Shown here piece after piece: positions 7,202 to 15,500 of a stretch of DNA of 34,418 bases (positions within the stretch are counted from its first letter, which is position 1; every line of letters starts with the position of its first letter). The DNA lies in assembly GCA_026710435.1 (NCBI GenBank), contig JAPOQZ010000087.1, positions 1 to 34,418 of the forward strand, in the 5' to 3' direction. The translations under genes and the position numbers were made by a program. The notes below the pieces were generated by a model. That model had not been told where the DNA came from, made no database searches, and saw only the letters and a list, made by a program, of their open reading frames with translations. This stretch comes from a bacterium. GTDB taxonomy: Bacteria; Actinomycetota; Acidimicrobiia; Spongiisociales; Spongiisociaceae.

Positions 7202-8670
7202 GTCGAGATGCCGAGTTGCGAGGCGATCATCCTCCCGACAACGGGATCCGAGGCTACAACGAGGGTGATGGCGTCGACATCCCACGCCAGTAGGGCGTAG
7301 TCGGTTCCGCCTTCCCACTCGGTGATGGTGTCGATCACCTGGGAAGGCCCGGCTTCGATTCCCGAGCTCAGCATTGTCCGGATGGCCGAGTTCATCTCCG
7401 CCTCGTCAGCGAAGGAGTCTCCGACGTACCGGGCTACGAACACCAGATCCTCGGTGAGCGGGTGGATGTGCAGTTGGTAGTGGTCTCCCCCCCAACCCTC
7501 TGCTGCCAGGGATGCCGCCCCTGGTCCGCTGTAATGGTCGAGCAGTGCCCGCCAGCGGTGCTCTCCCCAGGTTCCCTGCTCCACCAGGACATAGCCGTCG
7601 GCGGCAACCCTCAAGGGTTGGACCGCTAGGGCGGGCTCCAACGCACGGTACCTGTCCAGGTGGAGGATGTGCTCGGTGGTGCCGGGCGGATGTTCGAGTG
7701 CCCGGTCCAAGGCCTCCGTTCCGCCCAGCCGGTAGAGGTTCACCACCAGGAACGATCCTTCTCGGTATGGAAACAGGAGCATCTCGCGAAGTATGGAAGG
7801 AAGCCCGTCAAGTGAGATGCGGGGTCGCTCGGTCGCTTGCAGGGCTACCTCGGAACGCCGCTCGGGTGGCAGGGAAGCGAGATACAGAGACTGGACGAGC
7901 GCCGCCTCACCTTCCAAGAGCGCGGCCAGAGCCGCCGCCGCGTCATGATCGCCGCCGGCTGATGCAAGGCCCGCCAGCACCTCCGGCTCGTGCTGCACGG
8001 TGAGGGCGTGGGCTAGTTCACCGACCAGTATCCACTTCTGGTATTCGTCCAAGGGTCCGGCCACGGCCGGCAACACGATCGTCCGGCGCTCGAAATCGTA
8101 GAAGGGTTCGTATGTTGCCGGGTCCAGCGTGTCCAGGACCCACTGCATGTCGACTCCGTCTGAGGACATTCCCAGGAAGTCCGCGAGCGCTAGATGTCGT
8201 CCCAGGTATTCGGGCGAGAGCCATCCCGGACGAGGGCCCGACGCAGCCGCCCGCTCGCCGTTCGCGTCGATCTCGACGGGCGGGCGGGCGAGAAAATCGT
8301 GTCCGCGCAGAGACGCGACGACGGTCATCAGTTCCAGGATCTCGGAAGCCTTCTCGGGCGGTAGGGACCAGACGGCGTCGTCCGGGGCACCGGCTTCTTC
8401 CGTGGAACTCGGGGCTTCCGGGGGAAGGGTGGTCGTGGCCTTTGGCCCGGCAAGGGTCGTCCCGACGGCTGTTGCGGGTGTCTCGATCGCATCTGTCCCG
8501 CCAGCCGGATCGGCTGCGATGGCCGGAGGGCCGTCGGCTGGCACCCCGGCGGCATCCGCGTCCGCCGGAGCAGGCCCGCTCGTACCGGAGACACATCCGG
8601 AGGTGACCACGAGCAACACAAGTCCTATCCAGGGGATGGCTGCTGGTCGGCGCGCGTATCGGAATGTCAT
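7198..8670 (-). CDS. Lipoprotein with degenerate zincin-like (GELAH) motif
   Basis: A 490-residue exported protein. The N-terminus has basic residues, a hydrophobic core and a lipobox-like VTSGC, then a low-complexity Ala/Pro/Thr linker to about residue 125, implying attachment to the outer membrane face. The globular part contains ILVGELAHALTVQHE, which resembles the HELTHALQDQHF helix of a zinc-peptidase-like family common in Chloroflexi and actinobacteria, except that the first metal-binding His is Gly. A downstream LLEGEAALVQS matches the usual acidic helix. It is therefore probably a non-catalytic relative; substrate unknown. Start ATG at 8670 was chosen for the signal peptide. It overlaps rsmI by 4 nt. 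Repeat B copy 2 lies in its upstream region. Confidence 0.75.
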   Translation of the reverse strand: MTFRYARRPAAIPWIGLVLLVVTSGCVSGTSGPAPADADAAGVPADGPPAIAADPAGGTDAIETPATAVGTTLAGPKATTTLPPEAPSSTEEAGAPDDAVWSLPPEKASEILELMTVVASLRGHDFLARPPVEIDANGERAAASGPRPGWLSPEYLGRHLALADFLGMSSDGVDMQWVLDTLDPATYEPFYDFERRTIVLPAVAGPLDEYQKWILVGELAHALTVQHEPEVLAGLASAGGDHDAAAALAALLEGEAALVQSLYLASLPPERRSEVALQATERPRISLDGLPSILREMLLFPYREGSFLVVNLYRLGGTEALDRALEHPPGTTEHILHLDRYRALEPALAVQPLRVAADGYVLVEQGTWGEHRWRALLDHYSGPGAASLAAEGWGGDHYQLHIHPLTEDLVFVARYVGDSFADEAEMNSAIRTMLSSGIEAGPSQVIDTITEWEGGTDYALLAWDVDAITLVVASDPVVGRMIASQLGIST

Positions 8671-8815
8671 TCGGGCGCTGAGCGTAGCTCCGTTGCCGAC
8701 CACGTAGGATGAGGGCACACGGATAGAAGGACGGCAATGAAGTGTTCGCCACCCGGCTTCGTATGTTCTACGCGATGAACCGCACCGCCACGCCCTCCGC
8801 ATCTCCAATGGCCGT

Positions 8816-9014
8816 GATTCTTCATACTTCCAGACACACCGACGGCAGCATGCAACTTCAACCACGTCATCGCGACCGTGCCCGGATCCACCCGGCGGGC
8901 GAGGTCTCGCCGGGCCGAGACGGGACAATCGAGTGGGCCGTAGTCCCTGGTCAGAATCTCATGTCCCACCCCCCGTTCGCCCAATACAAACCCCAGCATC
9001 AAGAGTCGGGGCTA
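8816..9014 (-). repeat. Family B repeat, copy 2
   Basis: On the minus strand it runs from AGCCCCGACTCTTGATGCTG through GAACGGGG, ATTCTGACCAGGGACTACGG, TCCCGTCTCGGCCCGGCG and the block GACGTGGTTGAAGTTGCATG to GTGTCTGGAAGTATGAAGAA. It ends about 146 bases before the lipoprotein start and reads toward it. One frame stays open through the whole repeat, beginning MLGFVLGERGVGHEILTRDY. GTCTCG and CGAGAC in its centre can form a short stem. Confidence 0.85.
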
Positions 9015-9070
9015 GCCGTTGACGAGGCGAGACCTGTCGGCGACGGTTCCGAGCGAGTACCTGGCCTGCC

Positions 9071-10459
9071 ATGCCCATCCGTGTTGCGCTGATCTCGACC
9101 TACGAGCTGGGCCGCCAACCGGTCCATCTAGCTTCTCCGGCCAGCCGAATCCGGAAGGCCGGTCACGAGGTGCGGACTCTCGATCTGGCCGTGGAGTCCT
9201 GGGACGATGAGTTGGTCGACTGGGCCGACGTCGTGGGTTTCAGTACTCCCATGCATACGGCTCTTCGTCTCGCAACCGTCGCGGCCGAGCGCGTAAGGCG
9301 CCGGAGAAGCGAGATACCGATCGTCGCGTACGGGTTGTACGCAGCGGTGGCCGGATCGGGTGGCCCGTTCACTAGGGCGATAGCCGGTGAGTACGAGGAG
9401 CAGCTTCTGGAGTGGGTCACATCGGTGGAGGAAGGGTCGCCGTCGGCCGGCACTACAACCTTCCGGGGGCGATCTGCATTCATCGAGCCTGACCGGGTGG
9501 GCCTTCCCGGCCTCGAGCACTACGCCCGCTTGGAGCACGGCTCGAGGCGAGTGCTGGTCGGATCGGTCGAAGCTAGTCACGGGTGCAAGCACAAGTGCCG
9601 CCACTGCCCGCTCCCGACCGTTTACGAAGGGCGGTTCCGGATCGTTCCTCCCCGCATCGTCCTTGCCGACATCGAGCGGCTGGTAAGGGCCGGCGCAGAG
9701 CACATCACTTTCGGGGACGCCGACTTCTTCAACGGTCCCCGCCACTCGGTGAGGATCGTCGAGGAAGTGAACCGCCGGTGGCCTCAGCTGACTTTCGATG
9801 CCACGATCAAGGTGGAGCATCTCAAGCGACATGCCCGAGATCTCCCGACCCTTAGCGAGACCGGCTGCTTGTTCATTGTCTCCGCCTTCGAGATACTCAA
9901 TGATCGAATCCTCGGAATCCTGCACAAGGGACACACCGCCCGGGACGCGGCCCAGGCTGTCCACTCGGTCCGGGCGGCAGGTCTTGAGATCCGGCCGACT
10001 TGGCTGCCCTTCACACCCTGGACGTCGCTCCAGGATGTTGCCGATGTCTTCGACTTCATCGTCCTCCACGACCTGGTGGACCTGACCGACCCCGTCCAGT
10101 TGAGCATTCGGCTTCTCGTACCGGCCCGGTCGCTCCTCGCGGACCAGCCCGCGTTCCTCGCTCACCGAGGAGACTACGACCGGACGGCCGCCACCTACAT
10201 GTGGAACTCACCAGATCCGAGCGTAGAACGCCTGGCTGCCGAGTTGGCTCGCATCGCCGAGCGAGGCCGCTGCGCATCTGGTAGAGAGACGTTCATCCAG
10301 ATGCGCAAAGCCGTCCTCGAAGCGGTCGGCGACGACCTCGGGAAGGCAGAAGCGCTACCGCAGGGAGCGACGGTCGGGAGGCCACGGTTGACAGAACCGT
10401 GGTTCTGCTGAGCGGAACCGACCGCGGACCAGTTCGGTTCGCTGCCCGTTAATCCGTAG
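9071..10459 (+). CDS. CUAEP-tail B12-binding/radical SAM selenoprotein (TGA at 10409-10411 read as Sec)
   Basis: The N-terminal part (about 1-120) is a cobalamin-binding-like Rossmann domain (MPIRVALISTYELGRQP, SPMH-type segment STPMHTALRL, YGLY). A radical SAM domain follows, with the 4Fe-4S motif CKHKCRHC (Cys172, Cys176, Cys179) and HITFGDADFFNGPRHS. The frame reaches LTEPWFC and then TGA, GCG, GAA, CCG: Cys-Sec-Ala-Glu-Pro, exactly the tail that names the CUAEP/CCAEP-tail radical SAM (seleno)protein family. Reading through gives 11 further residues to TAG at 10457 (462 aa). A strong hairpin starts right after the TGA. Without recoding the protein would stop at Cys446, one residue short of the diagnostic tail. 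Reaction and substrate are unknown. It stands alone, divergent from the lipoprotein gene. No clear Shine-Dalgarno is seen before the ATG. Confidence 0.87.
10411..10443 (+). promoter_or_regulatory. Candidate bacterial SECIS hairpin
   Basis: Bases 10411-10421 (AGCGGAACCGA) pair with 10434-10443 (TCGGTTCGCT) in a 10-bp stem with one bulged G at 10414 and a 12-nt apical loop, beginning at the last base of the TGA. In bacteria the Sec insertion element lies immediately 3' of the UGA within the coding region, as here. Recognition by SelB cannot be verified from sequence alone. Confidence 0.7.
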
Positions 10460-10496
10460 CTGTACCTTCCGCCTCCGACCGAGCACCGGTAGCTGC

Positions 10497-11942
10497 CTAC
10501 CAGGCTACGTACTTGAGTTCCAGGAACTCCTCCATACCGTGATGGCTGCCTTCCCGTCCCACGCCGGACTGCTTCACACCGCCGAAGGGCGCTGCCTCGT
10601 CCGAGATGATCCCTCGGTTCAGAGCCACCATGCCTGACTCGATGGCCTCGGCCATGCGGAACGCCCGGTTGACATCCTCGGTATATACGTAGGAGATCAA
10701 ACCGTGCTCGGTGTCGTTGGCCGCTCTCACCACCTCCTCCTCCGATTCGAAAGAGACAACCGGGGCCACCGGTCCGAAGATCTCGTGCCCGAGGATCATC
10801 GAGTCTTGTGATACGCCGGAGAGAACGGTCGGTTCGTAGAAGTGTCCGGGTCCGTCGGGTGCCCGACCGCCCGTGAGGACCGTGGCGTCATCGTCGACGG
10901 CGCTGTTGACGAGGTCGTCGATCTTCTCGATGGCTTGCGCGTTGATCATCGGGCCCACCTGATTCGAGCGTACGATTCCCGGACCCATTCGCAGGCTGGA
11001 CATCGCATCCGAAAGCCGTGAGGTGAACTCCCCGGCAATGCCGGCATGGACATAGAAACGATTGGCCGCCACGCAGGTCTCTCCGGCATTGCGCATCTTG
11101 GCGAGCATCGCGCCTGCGATGGCAGCTTTGATGTCGGCGTCCTCGAAGACCACGAAGGGGGCGTTCCCGCCCAGTTCCATGCTGGTGCGCATGATGCGGC
11201 TGCCTGCCTTGGCCATGAGCAAGCGTCCCACCTCGGTCGAGCCGGTGAAGGAGAGTTTCCTCACACGCGGGTCGGCGAGAATGGCGTCTACCACCCCTGA
11301 CGAGCCTCTGGACGTCACCACGTTGACCACGCCTGCCGGCAATCCGGCCTCCGCCAGGATGTCGGCCACGGCTAGGGCGGAGAGTGGTGTGTCGGACGCT
11401 GGTTTCAGGATGGTGGTGCAGCCGGCAGCGAGCGCCGGACCGAGTTTGCGCGTGGCCATTGCCGAGGGGAAGTTCCACGGCGTGACCATCAACGACACCC
11501 CGACAGGCTCGGGAATGACGACAATCCGCTTGTCGCCTCTCGGTGCGGTGCGGAACTCCCCCATGATCCGGACCGCTTCCTCGGAGAACCAACGGAAGAA
11601 CTCCGCTCCGTACCTGACCTCGCCTATCGCATCGGTGTAGGTCTTTCCGTTCTCGAGGATGATCAACTCGGCGAGCTGGTCCTCCCGGGCGATCATCATG
11701 TCGTACGCCCGGCGGAGTATGTCGCTCCGCTGCCTGGGGGCGGTTGCAGCCCATCCAGGCGCTGCCTCCCACGCTGCGTCGACGGCCAATCTGGCCTGGT
11801 CGAGCCCTGCAACAGAAACCGTGGCGAGCAGCTGCTCGGTAGCCGGATCGAAGACGTCGAGTAGGCCCTCCCCTTCGGTCCAGTCGCCCCCGATATGGAG
11901 GCGGGTCCTGGTGTCCCGCAACAGTTCGTTCGTTACCGACAA
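10497..11942 (-). CDS. NAD(P)-dependent semialdehyde dehydrogenase (succinate-semialdehyde type)
   Basis: A 481-residue aldehyde dehydrogenase that oxidises an aldehyde to its acid; the closest group by eye is succinate-semialdehyde dehydrogenase (GabD-like). Visible features: TPWNFPSAMATRK and KPASDTP cofactor-binding segments, SFTGSTEVGR, catalytic Glu256 in MELGGNAPF, catalytic nucleophile Cys290 in NAGETCVAANR, EIFGPVAPV, and the C-terminal PFGGVKQSGVGREG. Full family length. It is 28 bases downstream of the phosphohexomutase gene on the same strand. No GABA transaminase is nearby, so the physiological substrate (succinate or another semialdehyde) is inferred only. Confidence 0.9.
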   Translation of the reverse strand: MSVTNELLRDTRTRLHIGGDWTEGEGLLDVFDPATEQLLATVSVAGLDQARLAVDAAWEAAPGWAATAPRQRSDILRRAYDMMIAREDQLAELIILENGKTYTDAIGEVRYGAEFFRWFSEEAVRIMGEFRTAPRGDKRIVVIPEPVGVSLMVTPWNFPSAMATRKLGPALAAGCTTILKPASDTPLSALAVADILAEAGLPAGVVNVVTSRGSSGVVDAILADPRVRKLSFTGSTEVGRLLMAKAGSRIMRTSMELGGNAPFVVFEDADIKAAIAGAMLAKMRNAGETCVAANRFYVHAGIAGEFTSRLSDAMSSLRMGPGIVRSNQVGPMINAQAIEKIDDLVNSAVDDDATVLTGGRAPDGPGHFYEPTVLSGVSQDSMILGHEIFGPVAPVVSFESEEEVVRAANDTEHGLISYVYTEDVNRAFRMAEAIESGMVALNRGIISDEAAPFGGVKQSGVGREGSHHGMEEFLELKYVAW

Positions 11943-11970
11943 TGTGTCCTCCCTGTTCCTGTCCCCCGTT

Positions 11971-13686
11971 TCAGATGCCCAGCAGCCGGACCGCTTCGTC
12001 CGCTATGCGAGTGGCCTCTTCCACGAGGATTCCTTCTATCTCGAACGGATCGCCGCACTCAGGTACCCGAGTACGAGCGTCGACGTATATCTTGAGTTTC
12101 GGTTCGGTGCCGCTGGGACGTACCAGCACGCGGTGTCCACCCTCCAGGTTGAGTTCGATGAGTGGCGCGCTCCCGAGCCAGGGGGGGCGCTCCGACGCAC
12201 CCCGCCGGTAGTCGGTCACCGAAGCGACTGCCATTCCTGCCAGAGACCTGGGTGGTTCTTCCCCGAGGGAACGGATTGCCGCCCCGATGGCCGTCGTTCC
12301 TGCCGGACCGGGCTTCCTGACGCTCCTCTGTACGGAGACCCAGAGCCCGAACCGCCGGTAGAGTTCTGACAGACGATCAAGCAGGGTAATACCCTGATGC
12401 CGGCACTCGGCGGCTAGGTCAGCAACGTAGGCAGCAGTCGATACCCCATCCTTGTCCCGGACCGTGTTGCCAACCGTGTAGCCGAGCGCCTCCTCGAACC
12501 CGAAGCGGAACCGAGCCTCGCCGGACTCCTCGATTCCAAGCGCTGCGTTGGCGATCCACTTGAAGCCTGTCAGCGTGGTCTCGAAGCGCGCCCCGTAGGC
12601 GGACGCTACCTGCGCGGTCATCGGGGTGCTGACGATGGAGCTGATCACAAGGCTCGTAGGCGGTCCGCGGTGGTGCGAGAGGATGTAATCGGCTAGAAGA
12701 ACCCCGATCTGGTTGCCGGTCAACGAAACCCATCCCTCCGGTCCGGGCGCCGCCACGGCTAGGCGGTCCGCGTCCGGGTCGTTGGCGAGCACCAGGTCGG
12801 CGTCGACCTGCGCGGCCAGACCCAGCGCAAGGTCCATTGCCCCTGGCTCCTCGGGATTCGGGAACGCCACAGTGGGGAAGTGGCCGTCGGGGTCTACCTG
12901 TTCGGGTACCGGGTGGAGATCCTCGTGTCCGGCCCCAAGGAGCATGGCGCGTACCTGCTGCCAGCCGACACCGTGCAGCGGGCTGTAGACGATTCTCAGC
13001 GGGGCCGGTGGTCCGGTGAGGTACCGGCCTTGGAGTACCGTGCTCCGGTAATCCTGGAGAGTGCCGAGTTCGATCGGCGCGATCCCGGCACGGTGGTCAT
13101 CGAGTACGTTCTGGACCCGGTCAACGGCGGATGCCGGCCCGACCCGGTCGATGGCGGAGGCGATAGCCGAATCGACGGGCGGAATGATCTGGGCGCCGTT
13201 CGCGTCGTAGACCTTGTATCCGTTGTCCTGGGGAGGGTTGTGGCTGGCGGTTATCATCACCCCGGCGCAACCACCCAGCGCCGAGAGCGCGTAGGGAACG
13301 AGCGGTGTCGGGACCTCCTCGCTCCAGTACCGCACCGGGAGACCCGAGGCAGCGAGTATCCCGACCGCGTCGAGCATGAACCGCCGGCTGGTGAGCCTCG
13401 CATCCCGGCCCACCACCACGGGTCCCGGCGGAGTTTCTCCGTACTTCGCGAGCAGGTAGTCCGCCAGTCCTTTGGTGGTCCGGATCACCGAGGCCCGGTT
13501 CATGCGGTTGGAGCCGGCCCCTACCGGCCCTCGAATCCCGGCAGTGCCGAAGGTGAGGGTTCCGTCCATCCGGTCTGATAGCTCAGCCAGGTCGCCACTC
13601 TCGATCAGGGCGTTCAGTTCGACTCGGGTCACTGGGTCCGGATCAGCTTCGATCCACGCTCGTGCCCGTTCTACAACATCGCTCAT
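11971..13686 (-). CDS. Phosphoglucomutase/phosphomannomutase family phospho-sugar mutase
   Basis: A 571-residue alpha-D-phosphohexomutase, the length and domain style of the PgcA/PGM2 subgroup that interconverts glucose-1-P and glucose-6-P (or acts on phosphopentose). Domain I carries FGTAGIRGPVGAG and the phosphoserine loop ITASHNPPQDNGYK (Ser148 as phosphate carrier). The metal loop is DPDADRLAV, the sugar-binding loop GFEEALGYTVGN, and domain IV has RPSGTEPKLKIY. All four catalytic elements are intact. Start ATG at 13686 gives a normal N-terminus. It is transcribed with the downstream dehydrogenase. Exact sugar specificity cannot be read from the sequence. Confidence 0.92.
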   Translation of the reverse strand: MSDVVERARAWIEADPDPVTRVELNALIESGDLAELSDRMDGTLTFGTAGIRGPVGAGSNRMNRASVIRTTKGLADYLLAKYGETPPGPVVVGRDARLTSRRFMLDAVGILAASGLPVRYWSEEVPTPLVPYALSALGGCAGVMITASHNPPQDNGYKVYDANGAQIIPPVDSAIASAIDRVGPASAVDRVQNVLDDHRAGIAPIELGTLQDYRSTVLQGRYLTGPPAPLRIVYSPLHGVGWQQVRAMLLGAGHEDLHPVPEQVDPDGHFPTVAFPNPEEPGAMDLALGLAAQVDADLVLANDPDADRLAVAAPGPEGWVSLTGNQIGVLLADYILSHHRGPPTSLVISSIVSTPMTAQVASAYGARFETTLTGFKWIANAALGIEESGEARFRFGFEEALGYTVGNTVRDKDGVSTAAYVADLAAECRHQGITLLDRLSELYRRFGLWVSVQRSVRKPGPAGTTAIGAAIRSLGEEPPRSLAGMAVASVTDYRRGASERPPWLGSAPLIELNLEGGHRVLVRPSGTEPKLKIYVDARTRVPECGDPFEIEGILVEEATRIADEAVRLLGI

Positions 13687-13800
13687 AGGGAAGGAAGCTT
13701 TCGACGGTCACCCGGAGGCCGGGTCGGTTACACAAGATCGAGACTAGTTGATCGTGGTCAGTCTGCGTTGCGGGCGGTGGGACATGGCGCCGCCCCACAG

Positions 13801-13858
13801 ACCGACCACCGGACCCGCGGTACCGTTGGCGTCTGCGCATAGCGTGAACCCGCCCTAG
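13801..13858. repeat. Family D segment, copy 2
   Basis: Matches 6172-6226 over GGACCCG..GTACC and CTGCGC(A/G)TAGCGTGAAC. Here it abuts element C copy 1, whereas copy 1 abuts element A; it may be the remnant of an older element used as a landing site. Confidence 0.5.
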
Positions 13859-14184
13859 TGTCCTGTATCGGGAGTTCGCGGGAGATAGCCTCCTCCGCCT
13901 GGCACGCACCGGTTCCGGGGAGCCGAGACCGCGAAAACCGTTTAGGCGGTCTCCTCCGGCGGGCCCTCCCCCAACCGCCCCCTCCTCGGCGTCGAACGCG
14001 TCCCGCCGTACCCTGCACGAGGGGCTGGGTGGACAACATGAACCAAATCACGGTCCGGTCGGTACCGGAAGCGGACCGTTGGTGCTTTGCGGTTATCTAC
14101 AAGCATGCAACAGGGCTGTGACACAACCAACCTGTCGCATGACTGCACGTCTTCCAGAAACAACCGAACTAAAGACTCGGGACA
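13859..14184. mobile_element. Element C copy 1: ~326-bp non-autonomous element with terminal inverted repeats
   Basis: The left end TGTCCTGTATCGGGAGTTCG and the right end (reverse complement TGTCCCGAGTCTTTAGTTCG) agree at most positions and match the element end seen at 34286. The interior has no convincing gene. Size and inverted ends suggest a MITE or a deletion derivative of an insertion sequence. The right end touches repeat A copy 2 within two bases. A target duplication is not obvious. Confidence 0.6.
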
Positions 14185-14186
14185 TT

Positions 14187-14292
14187 AGGAGAGTGCTGAA
14201 CAATGACGATTGCTGGGGGCCTGCCGCCCACCGACCCTGGAATCATGCCGACGATCGGCAGGCCGCTGGTGGATTGCTCAGCACCCTCCTAG
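14187..14292. repeat. Family A repeat, copy 2
   Basis: A 106-bp near-complete element: AGGAGAGTGCTGAACAATGA at left, core GGGCCTGCCGCCCACCGACC...CGATCGGCAGGCC, and right end ATTGCTCAGCACCCTCCTAG. Outer and inner inverted repeats together would fold the whole element into one long hairpin. It ends five bases before the stop of the following minus-strand gene. Confidence 0.88.
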
Positions 14293-14297
14293 TCAGG

Positions 14298-15500
14298 TCA
14301 GGAGTGCTGCCCGCCGGTGGCGTGAACCCGATCCGTCCGGAGCGGACCACCGGTACTTGATACGGCTCCACGATGGGAGAAGAGGCCGACCAGTTCGGGA
14401 CGGCTGCGGATTTCGTAGACCTTGTAGCGATGGTCAAACCGCCGGACCTCCTCACCCACATCCGCGATACCGGGGCTGCCGCTCTTCCGGCAGTCCGCTC
14501 TCCATGTGACGGCCACGGACACCTGGTAACCAGCGGGATACCCGGCCCGTAGCGAGGATCGGAGGTAGACGGCTGCCCGGCCACCGATGATGACTGCGGT
14601 GGGCATGTTCAGATCCCGGGCACTGTCGCGGTCCGGCACGCGCCGGCGGAAGTTCCGGACTCCCAGGTCGGAACCGTCGATAGTGCCGATGCTGCTGAGA
14701 AACCAGGTGACATCGGCTATCCACATTCGCAGATCGACTATATCGTCTCCGATCCTGGCGCTGAAGCGGATCACCGGATCATGCGGGTAGAGAGCACTCA
14801 GCGGAACCCTGACGTACCCGTTGGCGGATGGCTGCAAGCCATGGCCCGGGTCCGGCTGCCGATCGACGGTCTCCTTGAATGCACCTGCCACCGCGGGGTC
14901 AGCACAAGCGGTGGACTCACCTGCCGGAAGGGTTGCTACGGGCGGACAGTCCGGCGGGTGAGCTTCCGTGTCGCCGGGGCAGTGGGAGTGCGGGAACTCC
15001 ACCCAGGTCCCGCAGTTGCCGGGACGGGTGTCGGCGGGCAGGGCGGGGGCGTCGGCGCAGATCGGGTAGGTGGGCCCGGTGCGATCTTCGTGCTGCCCAA
15101 GATAGGTGTAACGCTCCCTGATGTTGTCACCATGCGGACGGTGACCTCCCGATTGCCCGATGTTGCAGGTGTTGATCCGGCCCGGTTGAGGCGGTCGGAC
15201 CTCTGGGCCGCACGGTTTCCATGCGGGCCCGACCCTTGACCATGAGTAACAGACCTGGTTGCCGATTCCGGGCGCAGTCGCCAGCGAACTGCACACCCAC
15301 TCCATCCAGTAGTTCCAATGCCGCTCCCAGTCCCAGGTCGTCACAGTTCGGCCCGGTGCCCAGGTGGAGGCGGGCGGGTCCGCCGCGCCGGGTTCGGAGG
15401 CCCAGACGGAAGCGGCGACGACCATTCCGGCGGCCACCCAGCATGCCATCCCGGCGGAGGGCTGCAGAGCAGGGCGCCGGGAGCCAGGGGGGCGTCTCAT
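14298..15500 (-). CDS. Exported Cys-rich protein of unknown function
   Basis: A 400-residue protein with a basic N-terminus (MRRPPGSRRP) and a hydrophobic segment around residues 18-34 ending near VWAS, compatible with a Sec signal peptide. The region from about 40 to 190 is rich in Cys, Trp, Pro and Gly (a dozen cysteines), suggesting an extracytoplasmic disulfide-bonded domain; the C-terminal half (SALYPHDPVIRFSARIGDDIVDLRMWIADVTWFL region) looks like beta-sandwich sequence. I do not recognise a family. The start ATG at 15500 overlaps the upstream gene's stop as ATGA, so the two proteins are probably made together and may act together. Its 3' end abuts repeat A copy 2. Confidence 0.7.
   Translation of the reverse strand: MRRPPGSRRPALQPSAGMACWVAAGMVVAASVWASEPGAADPPASTWAPGRTVTTWDWERHWNYWMEWVCSSLATAPGIGNQVCYSWSRVGPAWKPCGPEVRPPQPGRINTCNIGQSGGHRPHGDNIRERYTYLGQHEDRTGPTYPICADAPALPADTRPGNCGTWVEFPHSHCPGDTEAHPPDCPPVATLPAGESTACADPAVAGAFKETVDRQPDPGHGLQPSANGYVRVPLSALYPHDPVIRFSARIGDDIVDLRMWIADVTWFLSSIGTIDGSDLGVRNFRRRVPDRDSARDLNMPTAVIIGGRAAVYLRSSLRAGYPAGYQVSVAVTWRADCRKSGSPGIADVGEEVRRFDHRYKVYEIRSRPELVGLFSHRGAVSSTGGPLRTDRVHATGGQHS

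Noticed and set aside
10409..10411. Treating the TGA of the radical SAM gene as a genuine stop or sequencing error
   Set aside because: The exact C-TGA-A-E-P context and the following stem match a known selenoprotein tail better than chance or error.
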